The position numbers and the translations under genes are program-made. A stretch of DNA of 64,000 nucleotides from Acinetobacter tandoii DSM 14970 = CIP 107469 (GTDB lineage: Bacteria > Pseudomonadota > Gammaproteobacteria > Pseudomonadales > Moraxellaceae): assembly GCF_000400735.1 (NCBI RefSeq), contig NZ_KE007366.1, forward strand, positions 248,001 to 312,000, in the 5' to 3' direction. The notes under the pieces are model-generated. The model searched no databases. It saw nothing but the letters and a program-made list of their open reading frames with translations, and was not told where the DNA came from. Positions 35,835 to 45,034 of the stretch are shown here, piece after piece. Numbering within the stretch: the stretch's first letter is position 1; each line of letters starts with the position of its first letter.

Positions 35835-35922
35835 TAAAAACTAGATTGGCGTTGAAATTGTGATTTTTTTGAGCACAAGCTTCTGAATTGTCTGAAAATA
35901 AAGCAAATACAAAGAAATAGTC

Positions 35923-35951
35923 TTGCAAAGAATAAATTCGTACTCTATTAT
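35923..35951 (+). promoter_or_regulatory. Promoter of tRNA-Leu copy 2
   Basis: TTGCAA (35923-35928) and TATTAT (35946-35951), 17-bp spacer, 9 bp before the tRNA. This copy therefore has its own promoter, unrelated in sequence to that of copy 1. Confidence 0.6.
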
Positions 35952-35960
35952 TGCGCTCAT

Positions 35961-36046
35961 GCCCGGGTGGTGAAATAGGTAGACACAGGGGATTTAAAAT
36001 CCCCCGCCCTCAAAGCGTGCCGGTTCGAGTCCGGCCCCGGGCACCA
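35961..36046 (+). tRNA. tRNA-Leu(UAA), copy 2
   Basis: 86 nt, identical to copy 1, anticodon UAA, encoded CCA. Transcribed alone. Confidence 0.95.
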
Positions 36047-36080
36047 TTTTAATACTTCTTAAAATGGTGTAATAAAGAAT

Positions 36081-36101
36081 CCAGCGAAAGCTGTTTTTTT
36101 T
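36081..36101 (+). terminator. Terminator after tRNA-Leu copy 2
   Basis: CAGC-GAAA-GCTG followed by eight T. Compared with copy 1 the stem changed but still pairs, so the structure is under constraint. Confidence 0.8.
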
Positions 36102-36129
36102 ATATCTAAAATAAATAAAAAAGAGAGTG

Positions 36130-36444
36130 TTACCACTCTCGATTTGCAATCAACTCTTCCATTTCTATATCGAAATGACCGTGCTCCTGCACCACCATCA
36201 TCATCGCCTCAGCAATATAATCCGCAGCAGTATCATCTAACGATGAATCTAAATCTTCAAATTGTGGTTTCATTTCATTAATTGCCACAACTGCTTCATT
36301 AGCAAAACGATAAATTTCGGCTGTGCTTTCTTTCACCTTTGCGACTTTCTTAGCAAATTGCACAATGCATTGTTGTACTTCAGCCACCAATACATCAGGG
36401 TAATAATCATCATCAAACATTGGGAGAAGTAAATCTGCAAACAT
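36130..36444 (-). CDS. DUF5713 family protein
   Basis: A 104-aa acidic, helical, soluble protein. The start region (LLLPMFDDDYYPDVLV) and the ending MEELIANREW match DUF5713 as I know it. Function unknown. Start taken at ATG 36444; an in-frame TTG four codons upstream is less likely. It stands between tRNA-Leu copy 2 and the vWA gene. Confidence 0.75.
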   Translation of the reverse strand: MFADLLLPMFDDDYYPDVLVAEVQQCIVQFAKKVAKVKESTAEIYRFANEAVVAINEMKPQFEDLDSSLDDTAADYIAEAMMMVVQEHGHFDIEMEELIANREW

Positions 36445-36508
36445 ACAGCCACTCAAAACTACTTATAAACGCGAGCCTATATAGCATAAAGATGAACATT
36501 TACCAAAT

Positions 36509-36536
36509 AAAAAATGGGCAGTATAAATACTACCCA
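36509..36536 (-). terminator. Terminator of the vWA lipoprotein gene
   Basis: On the minus strand TGGGTAGTA-TTTA-TACTGCCCA (one G-T pair) followed by six T, 30 bp after the stop. Confidence 0.8.
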
Positions 36537-36566
36537 GTTATCTTAATAAGAAAATAACGTGAATAC

Positions 36567-38162
36567 TTAGGGTTTTACAGACTCCGCACTTAAGCTTTTT
36601 GCCGCTTTCACCAAGTCTATAAATTCGGCACGTAAGCCAAATTCATCTGGTAAAGCCGCACTTTGAGCTAATTTTAAAATATCATCCCACTTCATATTGG
36701 CATTATATTGCCCACCACGTAACTGTTGAGCATAAGATGCAACCGCAATAGCAAAACGCGTATCTGAAGATGCCTGTGCTAATGCCACGCTACGTGCTGG
36801 TACAGGTTGACTCAGTAAAACACTTTGACTTTTTTGTGGTTGTTTATAACGCACATTCACATAAGCGTATTCTTGTTTATTAGCTTTAGATGAATTACTT
36901 GGTGCTTGATAGCGTGATTCACTTAGCCAACCTTTCTGACCGACAGGAATAACTTCGTATAGGGCTGTGACCGTATGCCCCGCACCAATATCTCCCGCAT
37001 CGACACGATCATTATTAAAATCTTCATTCTTTAATACACGATTTTCGTAGCCAATTAAGCGGTATTCTTTAACCGTAGCAGGATTAAATTCCACCTGAAT
37101 TTTTACATCTTGAGCAACCGTTGCCAATGTTGAACTCAGTTGTCGCTGCAATACTTTTTCTGCTTCACGCTCATTATCAATATAACTATAGTTGCCATCG
37201 CCCGCATCAGCCAATTGTTCCATCAACTGTTCATCATAATTGCCTGTTCCAAAACCAAAGGTAGAGAAAGAAATCCCTGATTTTCTTTTCTCAGCGATCA
37301 TCCCCTTTAAGGTTTCAAAATTGGTAATTCCAACATTAAAATCACCATCCGTTGCAATTAGAATTCGATTGATACCACCCTGAATATAAGACTTTTGTGC
37401 TTGTTCATAGGCCAATTGAATTGCTCGCTCGCCCGAAGTAGCTCCATCCGCTTTTAATCGGTGAATAACTTTTAAAATTTTATCCTTGTTTGCACCAGAA
37501 GTGGGTGCCAATGCCAAATCTTCACCACTCGCATAGGTCACAATGGTGACTTTATCTTGTGGACGCAATTGCTCAGTGAGTAAAGTTAGGGTCTTTTTGA
37601 CTAAAGGCAGTTTATTTTCCGCATCCATACTTCCCGAAACATCCACCAAAAATACCAAATTAGCAGCTGGTAATTGTTTCATTTCCAAGTCTTTGGCTTT
37701 AATACCAATTTTTATAATCTTAGCATTTGGCTGCCATGGCGAATTCACAACCTCAGTATTTACAGAAAATGGATGCTGTCCTGTAGGATTGGGATAATCA
37801 TAGTTGAAATAATTCACCATTTCCTCAATCCGAACTGCATCTACAGGGGGCAACTGACCCTCACGTGTTAAAAACCGCCTTACATTGCTGTAACTCCCCG
37901 TATCCACATCAACACTAAAGGTAGAGACGGGCTGTTGTGCAACAACATATACTGGATTGGTTTCTACTTTTTGATAGTTTTCAGTATTCTCAATAGGTTG
38001 GGGCATACTTTCATAAGCATTTACCATTGAGGGTGCTGGCATTCCCACTTCCACAGCTGCCATTTTGCCCATAGACATCTGTTGAGCAGGCATTTTCCCA
38101 CAAGCCACCAACAATAAACCACTCAGGCTCACAACCAACAATTTCGGTTTCACAATCATCAT
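36567..38162 (-). CDS. vWA domain lipoprotein (YfbK-like)
   Basis: A 531-aa predicted lipoprotein: signal sequence with lipobox LLVAC (Cys21), an N-terminal von Willebrand-associated domain (about 75-160), a vWA domain from about 165 with the metal-ion site DVSGS (Asp174, Ser176, Ser178), and a C-terminal DUF3520-like region ending with LAQSAALPDEFGLRAEFIDL. The same domain order occurs in E. coli YfbK. Function is unknown; vWA domains usually mediate metal-dependent protein binding, here on the periplasmic side. No MoxR ATPase gene is adjacent. Confidence 0.85.
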   Translation of the reverse strand: MMIVKPKLLVVSLSGLLLVACGKMPAQQMSMGKMAAVEVGMPAPSMVNAYESMPQPIENTENYQKVETNPVYVVAQQPVSTFSVDVDTGSYSNVRRFLTREGQLPPVDAVRIEEMVNYFNYDYPNPTGQHPFSVNTEVVNSPWQPNAKIIKIGIKAKDLEMKQLPAANLVFLVDVSGSMDAENKLPLVKKTLTLLTEQLRPQDKVTIVTYASGEDLALAPTSGANKDKILKVIHRLKADGATSGERAIQLAYEQAQKSYIQGGINRILIATDGDFNVGITNFETLKGMIAEKRKSGISFSTFGFGTGNYDEQLMEQLADAGDGNYSYIDNEREAEKVLQRQLSSTLATVAQDVKIQVEFNPATVKEYRLIGYENRVLKNEDFNNDRVDAGDIGAGHTVTALYEVIPVGQKGWLSESRYQAPSNSSKANKQEYAYVNVRYKQPQKSQSVLLSQPVPARSVALAQASSDTRFAIAVASYAQQLRGGQYNANMKWDDILKLAQSAALPDEFGLRAEFIDLVKAAKSLSAESVKP

Positions 38163-38294
38163 TATTCCCGTGTTATTTTAATTTCAAGTATTTAACAAAC
38201 TCATCTACATCTTTACAGCACACACTTACTGCGTGACAACCCAAAAAGATTAAAGCAATAATCCTTTTATTTCTTTGAAAAATTCAATCAACAA

Positions 38295-39146
38295 CTAAGC
38301 CAATTGCATAGCTTGCCACACTTTAATTGCATCCGACATCGCTTTAACATCATGTGCACGCACCATACATGCACCTTGCTGAATGCTGAGTAAATGTGCA
38401 GCGACTGAACCTATTGCTCGCTGCCCTGCGTCAGCTCCTCCTAATGCTTCACCAATAAAACGCTTACGTGACAATGCCGAGAGAATTGGATAACCCATAG
38501 CATTCAACTTCCAAAACTCTTTAAGCAGTTTAAGGTTTTGTTGGGCATTTTTAGCAAAACCAAAACCTGGATCAATCAAAATATGCTCAGGTTTCACTCC
38601 AGCAGCCAATGCATCATCAACTCGTTGATGCAATTCAGCCATCACATCTTCCGTGACATCTTTGTATTGATCTAAATTATTCATCGTCGTTGGTTCACCA
38701 CGCATGTGCATAATAATAATCGGTATATTCAGTTCAGCAGCAGTTTGAAGAGCTTGAGGGCGAGTTAATGCCCGCACATCATTCCAAATATGGGCACCCG
38801 CTGCCACAGCCGCACGAATGACCTCTGGCGCTGAAGTATCAATAGAAATGATCACATCATGTTGTGCAAGTGCTTCCACTACAGGAATCACTCGACGAAT
38901 TTCTTCATCCACATCAACGATTGCTGCGCCTGGACGGGTAGATTCCCCACCCACATCAATTACAGTCGCACCCTCAGTGATCATCTGCAATGCACGCGCT
39001 ACGGCTGCATCCTTGGTATTATGCAACCCACCATCACTAAAAGAATCTGGTGTCACATTCAAAATACCCATTACCCTTGGTATAGACAAATCTAAACTTA
39101 AACAACCACAGGTTAAAACGCGATTTGGCAAGGGCATAAGCTGCAT
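38295..39146 (-). CDS. folP: Dihydropteroate synthase
   Basis: A 283-aa folate enzyme that joins p-aminobenzoate to the pterin; the sulfonamide target. Signature blocks: VMGILNVTPDSFSDGG, DVGGESTRPGA, SIDTSAPEV, and the LIDPGFGFAKNAQQNLKLL segment. It follows ftsH by 141 bp with a terminator between, the same order as in E. coli (rlmE-ftsH-folP), but no glmM follows here. Confidence 0.96.
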   Translation of the reverse strand: MQLMPLPNRVLTCGCLSLDLSIPRVMGILNVTPDSFSDGGLHNTKDAAVARALQMITEGATVIDVGGESTRPGAAIVDVDEEIRRVIPVVEALAQHDVIISIDTSAPEVIRAAVAAGAHIWNDVRALTRPQALQTAAELNIPIIIMHMRGEPTTMNNLDQYKDVTEDVMAELHQRVDDALAAGVKPEHILIDPGFGFAKNAQQNLKLLKEFWKLNAMGYPILSALSRKRFIGEALGGADAGQRAIGSVAAHLLSIQQGACMVRAHDVKAMSDAIKVWQAMQLA

Positions 39147-39243
39147 GAAGATACTCCAGAAACAAGTATTCCTAGTGTAACAATTCAGGGGGATCTCTGG
39201 CTGAAAAGTTTTAAGTTAAACTCCATTCAAAACAGCAGCACAA

Positions 39244-39273
39244 AAAAAGAGCCTCTTAATAGAGGCTCTTTTT
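39244..39273. terminator. ftsH terminator
   Basis: AAAAAGAGCCTCT pairs with AGAGGCTCTTTTT around TAAT, 14 bp beyond the ftsH stop. It separates ftsH from folP. Confidence 0.85.
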
Positions 39274-39287
39274 ATTAACTTTTAAAA

Positions 39288-41177
39288 TTAACTTGCTGGT
39301 AGTGGTGGTGGAGTAGATGGACCATTTGTTGGCGTCACATCAATCACTGGGTTCTCAGCAACATACACTTTTGGTGGTTGTGGTTCACGACCTTCCATAA
39401 TGTCACGGATTTGTTCTCGATCAATGGTTTCCCATTCCATCAAAGCTTTTACCATAGCATGTGCAATATCTTTGTGATTTTCTAAGACTTCACGTGCTAC
39501 ACGGTACTGCTCATCCAAAATACGACGTACTTCTTCATCTACTTTTTGCTGTGTAGCTTCTGAAATGGTACGGCTACCAACATTACCAAAGAAACCGTTT
39601 TGGTTTTCATCTTCATAAACCATCACACCAAGCTTGTCCGACATACCATATTTGGTCACCATCGCACGTGCCATTTTAGTTGCACGCTCGAAGTCGTTCG
39701 AAGCACCAGTAGATTGTTGGTTAATAAAAATTTCTTCAGCAATACGACCACCAAACAAGATTGAAAGTTCATTCAGCATCTTATCTTTATAGTGGCTAAT
39801 TTGGTCTTGTTCAGGCAACTGCCAAGTTACACCCAATGCCCAACCTCGTGGCATAATTGTGACTTTATGAACAGGGTCTGTACCTGGCAAAATTTCAGCA
39901 ACAATGGCATGACCAGCTTCATGGTAAGCCGTTGCACGACGCTCTTCTTCACGAAGAACCATCGATTTACGCTCTGGTCCCATGTAAATTTTATCTTTCG
40001 CATCTTCAAAGTCATGCATATCAACCGTATTTTTATTACGGCGAGCAGCAAACAATGCAGCCTCATTCACCAAATTTGCCAATTGTGCACCAGAGAAACC
40101 TGGCGTACCACGTGCAAGAACTTTTAGATCTACACCAGTCACAGAAGGTAATTTTTTCAAGTGAACATTTAATATTTGCTCACGACCTTTAATATCTGGA
40201 AGACCCACCATGACTTGACGGTCAAAACGACCAGGTCGTAGTAAAGCTTTATCTAATACATCTGCACGGTTCGTTGCAGCAATAACGATAATACCTTCAT
40301 TACCTTCAAAGCCATCCATTTCAACCAACATCTGGTTCAAGGTTTGTTCACGTTCGTCGTGACCACCACCTGTACCCGAACCACGATGACGACCTACGGC
40401 ATCAATTTCATCAATAAAAATGATACATGGCGCATGGCGTTTCGCTTGTTCGAACATATCACGGACACGTGATGCACCAACACCCACGAACATCTCAACG
40501 AAGTCAGAACCAGAAATACTAAAGAATGGAACTTTTGCCTCACCTGCAATCGCTTTTGCAAGTAAAGTCTTACCTGTACCCGGTGGACCCACCATTAAAA
40601 CGCCTTTTGGAATGGTTGCACCTAGACGTTTAAACTTCGCAGGATCTTTCAAGAAGTCTACAATTTCGACAACTTCTTGCTTTGCTTCATCACAGCCTGC
40701 TACATCCGTAAATGTAATTTTAATTTGGTCTTCAGAAAGCATTTTTGCTTTTGACTTACCAAAACTCATCGGGCCGTTTTTACCACCTGCTCCGCCACCC
40801 ATGTTGCGCATAAAGAACATGAATAACAAAATGATTAAAAGTACAGGGAAGCTTGCAATCAGAAGTTGCATCAACAAACCTTGACGTTGTGGTGCAGTTC
40901 CTTCAACGACAACATTGTTTTTAATCAGGCTAGGCATCAATTCAGGATCTTGCACCGCTGGACGGATACTTTCAAATTCAGATCCATTTGATTTAGTGCC
41001 ACTAATTCTTTCACCATCAATTGTGACTTGCTTAATTTGACCAGCATTCACCGCTGTAACGAACTCTGAATAGTTCATTGCAGTTGGCTTATCACGGTCA
41101 CTGATGTTACTGAAAATCAAAATCAGCACACCTAGTATAATGAGCCACAAGACGGCATTCTTGAAGAGATCGCTCAA
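39288..41177 (-). CDS. ftsH: ATP-dependent zinc metalloprotease FtsH
   Basis: A 629-aa hexameric inner-membrane AAA+ protease. Two membrane segments (about 7-23 and 105-123) flank a periplasmic domain; the AAA module has [19 protein letters not shown] and [15 protein letters not shown], with the SRH following; the peptidase site is HEAGH at about 420. A proline-rich tail ends the protein. It degrades LpxC, sigma-32 and unassembled membrane proteins in relatives. It follows rlmE by 136 bp on the same strand. Confidence 0.97.
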   Translation of the reverse strand: MSDLFKNAVLWLIILGVLILIFSNISDRDKPTAMNYSEFVTAVNAGQIKQVTIDGERISGTKSNGSEFESIRPAVQDPELMPSLIKNNVVVEGTAPQRQGLLMQLLIASFPVLLIILLFMFFMRNMGGGAGGKNGPMSFGKSKAKMLSEDQIKITFTDVAGCDEAKQEVVEIVDFLKDPAKFKRLGATIPKGVLMVGPPGTGKTLLAKAIAGEAKVPFFSISGSDFVEMFVGVGASRVRDMFEQAKRHAPCIIFIDEIDAVGRHRGSGTGGGHDEREQTLNQMLVEMDGFEGNEGIIVIAATNRADVLDKALLRPGRFDRQVMVGLPDIKGREQILNVHLKKLPSVTGVDLKVLARGTPGFSGAQLANLVNEAALFAARRNKNTVDMHDFEDAKDKIYMGPERKSMVLREEERRATAYHEAGHAIVAEILPGTDPVHKVTIMPRGWALGVTWQLPEQDQISHYKDKMLNELSILFGGRIAEEIFINQQSTGASNDFERATKMARAMVTKYGMSDKLGVMVYEDENQNGFFGNVGSRTISEATQQKVDEEVRRILDEQYRVAREVLENHKDIAHAMVKALMEWETIDREQIRDIMEGREPQPPKVYVAENPVIDVTPTNGPSTPPPLPAS

Positions 41178-41313
41178 AGCTTTATTCCCATATCAATCTA
41201 ATTTGATCATGCCCAAGGATGGGTGACCTTAATAATGTAAGCTGTAAACCCAGCTGTTCAATAATGTAAAAAAGTACAAAATGCACAATTTTTAACGCGT
41301 TGGCAAGTAAACT

Positions 41314-41964
41314 TTATTTCAAAGCCTTCTTGCGCCCTTGGCCGATTAAAAAAACTTCTTTCGAACGAGCACGTGATGCAGCGGGCTTAGCCGTCTTCAA
41401 CACGTCAAAACTATCGACCACTTGTTTACGGAATTCGTCAAAGCCTGAGCCTTGGAAAACTTTCACTACAAACTGCCCATTTGGTCCTAGAACCTTATTG
41501 GCAAAATCTAATGCAAGCTCACAAAGGTAGATTTGACGAGGTTGATCTACAGCTCTATTACCAGATGTATTGGGGGCCATATCAGAAATTACAACATCAA
41601 CAACACGCCCATTTAAAATATTTAACAATTTTTCGAAGACTTCTTCCTCACGAAAGTCACCTTGTAAAAAGGTTACATCTGGTAAAGCATCCATTTCTAA
41701 AATATCCGATGCAATGACTAAACCTTTGTCACCGACCAGTTTTCCAGCGATTTGAGACCAACTCCCAGGAGCAGCCCCCAAATCCACCACAGTCATACTG
41801 GGCTTAATAATTTTATATTTTTCTTGAATTTCCAATAATTTATAAGCAGCTCGTGCTCGATAACCTTCCTTTTGTGCTCTTTTCACAAAGGGATCATCAA
41901 GATGTTCTCTCATCCACGCACGACTACTTTTGGATAATTTTTGGTTGGTAATGCGTGTTGCCAT
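41314..41964 (-). CDS. rlmE: 23S rRNA 2'-O-ribose U2552 methyltransferase
   Basis: A 216-aa SAM-dependent enzyme that methylates U2552 in the ribosomal A-loop late in 50S assembly. Motif [14 protein letters not shown] is at about 59-71, followed by [14 protein letters not shown] and [13 protein letters not shown] with the catalytic Asp and Lys. First gene of the rlmE-ftsH unit, divergent to yhbY as in many gammaproteobacteria. Confidence 0.96.
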   Translation of the reverse strand: MATRITNQKLSKSSRAWMREHLDDPFVKRAQKEGYRARAAYKLLEIQEKYKIIKPSMTVVDLGAAPGSWSQIAGKLVGDKGLVIASDILEMDALPDVTFLQGDFREEEVFEKLLNILNGRVVDVVISDMAPNTSGNRAVDQPRQIYLCELALDFANKVLGPNGQFVVKVFQGSGFDEFRKQVVDSFDVLKTAKPAASRARSKEVFLIGQGRKKALK

Positions 41965-42149
41965 AACTCTCTATGTGTATAAAAACTTCTAATTTTTCAT
42001 TGTACGTGAAAAACCAAGTGCTTGCAGTATACATCTGTATCTAAATCGACTTTATCCTGCTGTTTTTTTCAATCAACAAGATCGATTATTTCAACCGCTT
42101 CAACTCAATTTTGCTATACTAGGTCGTTTTTAAAATTAGGTTATCTTTC

Positions 42150-42473
42150 ATGGCGGCTTTATCTATTCAGGAACGCAAGCGTTTACGTCAAATTGGTCAT
42201 GCCCTTAATCCTGTAGTAATGATTGGTGGGCAAGGTTTGACTGAAAATGTCGTTGAGGAAACTAACCGTGCATTAAATGATCACGAACTCATCAAAGTTA
42301 AAATTGCAGGTGAAGATCGTGAAGCACGTGTAGCTGTTATTGCTGAAATCTCGGAAGTGACAGGCGCTGAAGTCGTGCAAACGATTGGCAAAATTGCCCT
42401 GCTTTATAAAAAAGCAAAGCAACAAAATCCAAAACTTTCGAACCTTGTTCGTCACGCACATTTATCTAAGTAA
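42150..42473 (+). CDS. yhbY: Ribosome assembly RNA-binding protein YhbY
   Basis: A 107-aa CRM-domain protein that binds pre-50S particles. The start LSIQERKRLRQIGHALNPVVMIGGQGLT is split by the conserved GGQGLT loop of the family, and the IGKIALLYKKA ending is typical. It lies 9 bp before the DOMON-like gene, so the two form an operon. An upstream TATACT at 42115-42120 may be its -10 element. Confidence 0.93.
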   Translation: MAALSIQERKRLRQIGHALNPVVMIGGQGLTENVVEETNRALNDHELIKVKIAGEDREARVAVIAEISEVTGAEVVQTIGKIALLYKKAKQQNPKLSNLVRHAHLSK

Positions 42474-42482
42474 TTTCAATTT

Positions 42483-43022
42483 ATGGCAAGCTACGAGCTC
42501 AGTGCATTTGATCGCCGCTTCCAAGCGATTTCAGTAGTCAGCGCGATTGAACAAGTCAGCCCTTTTACACTGAATGTCGGTTTTTGGATTCGAGACCCGA
42601 ACCAGTGGATTGAGTGGCCTGCATTAATTGCTGCTCATCCTCGTCAGGATTTTCTTTGGAAAAACACCTGCTTTGAGATTTTCATTGGTGTAAAACACGA
42701 AGATTTTTATCGTGAAATCAATTTATCACCTTCTCAAGCATGGCAAGTTTATCAATTTGAAGAATATCGTTATCCTGAAGAGATGCCTCCACTTGCTGCG
42801 TATGATATTGAATTAAATCAGCTTAAGCGTACGCACTATGGACTGAATGTTAGTTTAGATTTAACAGAATTTATGCTGAAGTATAAATTGAAATGGTCTG
42901 ACTTATTTATTGGTTTGACGGCTGTACTGAAAACCGCCCAAGGTGAACAGTTCTACGCCATGCAGCATAGCAGTCCGAGTGCTGATTTCCATAATAAACG
43001 TGATTGGCTTCATCTATTCTAA
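42483..43022 (+). CDS. DOMON-like domain protein
   Basis: A 179-aa, mostly beta-strand soluble protein with no signal peptide. The segments LWKNTCFEIFIGVK, FYREINLSPSQAWQVYQF and the final SPSADFHNKRDWLHLF match proteins annotated as DOMON-like, a fold that can bind heme or sugars. Function unknown. Only 9 bp separate it from yhbY, so it is co-transcribed with that ribosome-assembly gene. Confidence 0.75.
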   Translation: MASYELSAFDRRFQAISVVSAIEQVSPFTLNVGFWIRDPNQWIEWPALIAAHPRQDFLWKNTCFEIFIGVKHEDFYREINLSPSQAWQVYQFEEYRYPEEMPPLAAYDIELNQLKRTHYGLNVSLDLTEFMLKYKLKWSDLFIGLTAVLKTAQGEQFYAMQHSSPSADFHNKRDWLHLF

Positions 43023-43034
43023 AGCAGTTTAACT

Positions 43035-43056
43035 CCTCTCCTTTTACAAGGAGAGG
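43035..43056. terminator. Hairpin between convergent genes
   Basis: CCTCTCCTT-TTAC-AAGGAGAGG, a strong stem but without a T tract in either direction; possible rho-independent-like or mRNA-stabilising structure. Confidence 0.45.
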
Positions 43057-43095
43057 TGAAGATTGTGACTTAAACACTTTTATTTATGAACGCGC

Positions 43096-43551
43096 TCAAG
43101 ATACATCTTTACTTGATACTTTGTTCCAAGCTTCAAGCGTATGCTCCTTAGAACGTTTAAAAGTTTCAGTGAGTTGATCTTTGTGCTTAACCGAAATCTG
43201 ACTCACATCATCCTTTAACTCTTTACCAAATTTGCTCAAATCTTCAATCACAGCATTGACTTCCGTTTTTACAAAGTCTTTTAAATCTGTTAAATCTTTC
43301 TGCGACAAATTTAATTGTGATTTTAAACTTTCAATGCGCTGTAATACATCTTCTTTGAGTTGACGAATTTGGTCTTGCACCGTTGCGTTTAATTGCTTCG
43401 CTTCCTCCGTCACTTTCTCTTGAGTCTCAACGACCGCTTCCGTTACTTGTTGTTTGGCCTGTTTTGCTACTTTCTCAAGTTTTTCTGAACTTTCAGAAAC
43501 AACTTCTTTAAGTGATTCTGTAGCTTCTGTTGGTTTTTTTTCTGCTGTCAT
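43096..43551 (-). CDS. Amphipathic coiled-coil (phasin-like) protein
   Basis: A 151-aa, highly charged, nearly all-helical protein rich in K, E, Q and V, with repeated AKQQVTEAVVETQEKV-like 11-residue patterns over residues 15-80 and further heptads to about 125. No membrane segment or signal. The composition resembles phasins, apolipoprotein-like or LEA-like proteins that coat surfaces or protect against stress; no specific family is certain. It has its own promoter region shared with the divergent carA. Confidence 0.7.
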   Translation of the reverse strand: MTAEKKPTEATESLKEVVSESSEKLEKVAKQAKQQVTEAVVETQEKVTEEAKQLNATVQDQIRQLKEDVLQRIESLKSQLNLSQKDLTDLKDFVKTEVNAVIEDLSKFGKELKDDVSQISVKHKDQLTETFKRSKEHTLEAWNKVSSKDVS

Positions 43552-43724
43552 AATACATAACCTATTCTTATTTAGTGTGAAGACTGCAAGCTTAACTGGA
43601 CTTGATCAAATTTAAATCTTGATTTGTCAGACAATTCTTAATTGCTTACATTTTTTATTTTGCTCAACAAAACAGCTTTTGAATAAAAGCAAGCCTTTTA
43701 TCTTTTTATTATTTCGTTTTGACG

Positions 43725-43753
43725 TGGACTTTTTCACAGTTGATGCGTATAAT
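43725..43753 (+). promoter_or_regulatory. carAB promoter
   Basis: TGGACT (43725-43730) and a perfect TATAAT (43748-43753) preceded by TGCG, 17-bp spacer. The predicted start near 43760 puts the leader hairpin at the beginning of the mRNA. Confidence 0.7.
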
Positions 43754-43768
43754 GCGCTGTTAAGTTAC

Positions 43769-43837
43769 AAGCGAGCAGACGCAAGGGAGGATAGGTTTTT
43801 TTACGACCTTCCTTTTTTTTCGTCTACTCGCTTTTTT
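43769..43837 (+). promoter_or_regulatory. Large leader hairpin before carA, attenuator-like
   Basis: AAGCGAGCAGACG (43769-43781) pairs with CGTCTACTCGCTT (43821-43833), one mismatch. An inner stem AAGGGAGG (43783-43790) with CCTTCCTT (43807-43814), one G-T pair, encloses a loop with a seven-T run. Six T follow the outer stem. The form is that of an intrinsic terminator located 40 bp before the carA start, so it may control read-through into carAB by pyrimidine or arginine status. No leader peptide ORF is evident. Confidence 0.65.
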
Positions 43838-43876
43838 ACAGCCCTATTTTTGTGGTTTTAGTTCAGGAGCTTTGGT

Positions 43877-45019
43877 TTGAGCATCCCCGCCATTTTAGCC
43901 CTCGCCGACGGTACAATCTTTAAAGGTACCTCTATCGGCGCAACGGGAAGTACGACTGGTGAAGTCGTTTTCAACACAGCCATGACTGGCTATCAAGAAA
44001 TTTTGACCGATCCAAGTTATGCACAACAACTTGTGACATTAACTTATCCGCATATCGGTAATACAGGTTGTAACTCTGAAGATGCAGAGTCTGGCCGTAT
44101 TCATAAAGTGTGGGCAAACGGTTTAATTATCCGTGACTTACCTTTATTGCATAGTAACTTCCGTGCAGAACAATCTCTTGGCGAATACCTTGTAGAGCAC
44201 AATGTCGTTGCAATTGCAGATATTGATACACGTAAATTAACACGTATTTTGCGTGCCAAAGGTGCGCAGAATGGTTGTATTCTAGCTGGCGAAAATATTA
44301 CTGAAGAAGAGGCTTTAGCAAAAGCTCGTGCATTCGGTGGCTTGAATGGTTTAGACCTTGCGAAAGAATGCTGTGATCCTGAAGGGTTCGAATGGACTGA
44401 AGGTTCTTGGGTTCTAGGTCAAGGCTTTACTCAACCTGAACATAAATTCCATGTTGTTGCATACGACTACGGTGTCAAAACCAACATCTTACGTATGCTC
44501 GCAGACCGCGGTTGCAAACTCACTGTTGTTCCTGCGCAAACTCCTGCAGAGAAAGTACTCGCATTAAATCCAGATGGCGTGTTCTTATCGAACGGTCCTG
44601 GCGATCCTGCTGCATGTGACTACGCTATTGAAGCTGTAAAAACAATTATTGAAGATGCTCGCAATCTACCTGTATTTGGTATTTGCTTGGGTCACCAAAT
44701 TCTTGCACTCGCTTCTGGCGCTAAAACCGTGAAAATGCCACATGGTCACCACGGTGCAAACCATCCAGTACAGAACATTGAAGATGGTACTGTGATGATT
44801 ACTTCTCAGAACCACGGCTTCGCAGTTGATGCAGAAACTCTACCTGCAAACCTGAAAGCTACGCACAAGTCTTTATTCGACCAAACCTTACAAGGTATCC
44901 ATCGTTTAGACAAACCAGCGTTCAGCTTCCAAGGTCACCCTGAAGCAAGCCCAGGTCCACATGACTGTGCCCCATTGTTCGATCATTTCATCGAACTTAT
45001 CGAAGCATCTAAGAAGTAA
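43877..45019 (+). CDS. carA: Carbamoyl-phosphate synthase small subunit
   Basis: A 380-aa glutamine amidotransferase subunit giving ammonia to CarB for carbamoyl phosphate, shared by arginine and pyrimidine synthesis. The N-terminal domain begins [20 protein letters not shown]; the class I amidotransferase domain has the nucleophile in [16 protein letters not shown] and the His/Glu in [13 protein letters not shown]. The start codon is TTG at 43877: AGGAG at 43865-43869 is well spaced and no ATG or GTG fits. carB follows 15 bp later. Confidence 0.97.
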   Translation: MSIPAILALADGTIFKGTSIGATGSTTGEVVFNTAMTGYQEILTDPSYAQQLVTLTYPHIGNTGCNSEDAESGRIHKVWANGLIIRDLPLLHSNFRAEQSLGEYLVEHNVVAIADIDTRKLTRILRAKGAQNGCILAGENITEEEALAKARAFGGLNGLDLAKECCDPEGFEWTEGSWVLGQGFTQPEHKFHVVAYDYGVKTNILRMLADRGCKLTVVPAQTPAEKVLALNPDGVFLSNGPGDPAACDYAIEAVKTIIEDARNLPVFGICLGHQILALASGAKTVKMPHGHHGANHPVQNIEDGTVMITSQNHGFAVDAETLPANLKATHKSLFDQTLQGIHRLDKPAFSFQGHPEASPGPHDCAPLFDHFIELIEASKK

Positions 45020-45034
45020 TTAAGGAGCGAAATA

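Larger units (their letters stand above)
35961..36113 (+). repeat. Direct repeat, copy 2 (tRNA-Leu plus 67-bp tail)
   Basis: Second copy of the 153-bp repeat. Homology begins exactly at the tRNA 5' base and stops in an AT-rich stretch after the terminator; sequences outside are unrelated. Confidence 0.9.

Noticed and set aside
32583..36113. The tRNA-Leu flanked segment as a classical integrative element
   Set aside because: No integrase, excisionase or mobility gene lies between the repeats and both tRNAs have their own promoters; kept only as direct repeats.
40420..40884. A 154-codon plus-strand frame opposite ftsH
   Set aside because: It mirrors the ftsH AAA region; composition follows the antisense of that gene and there is no family match.
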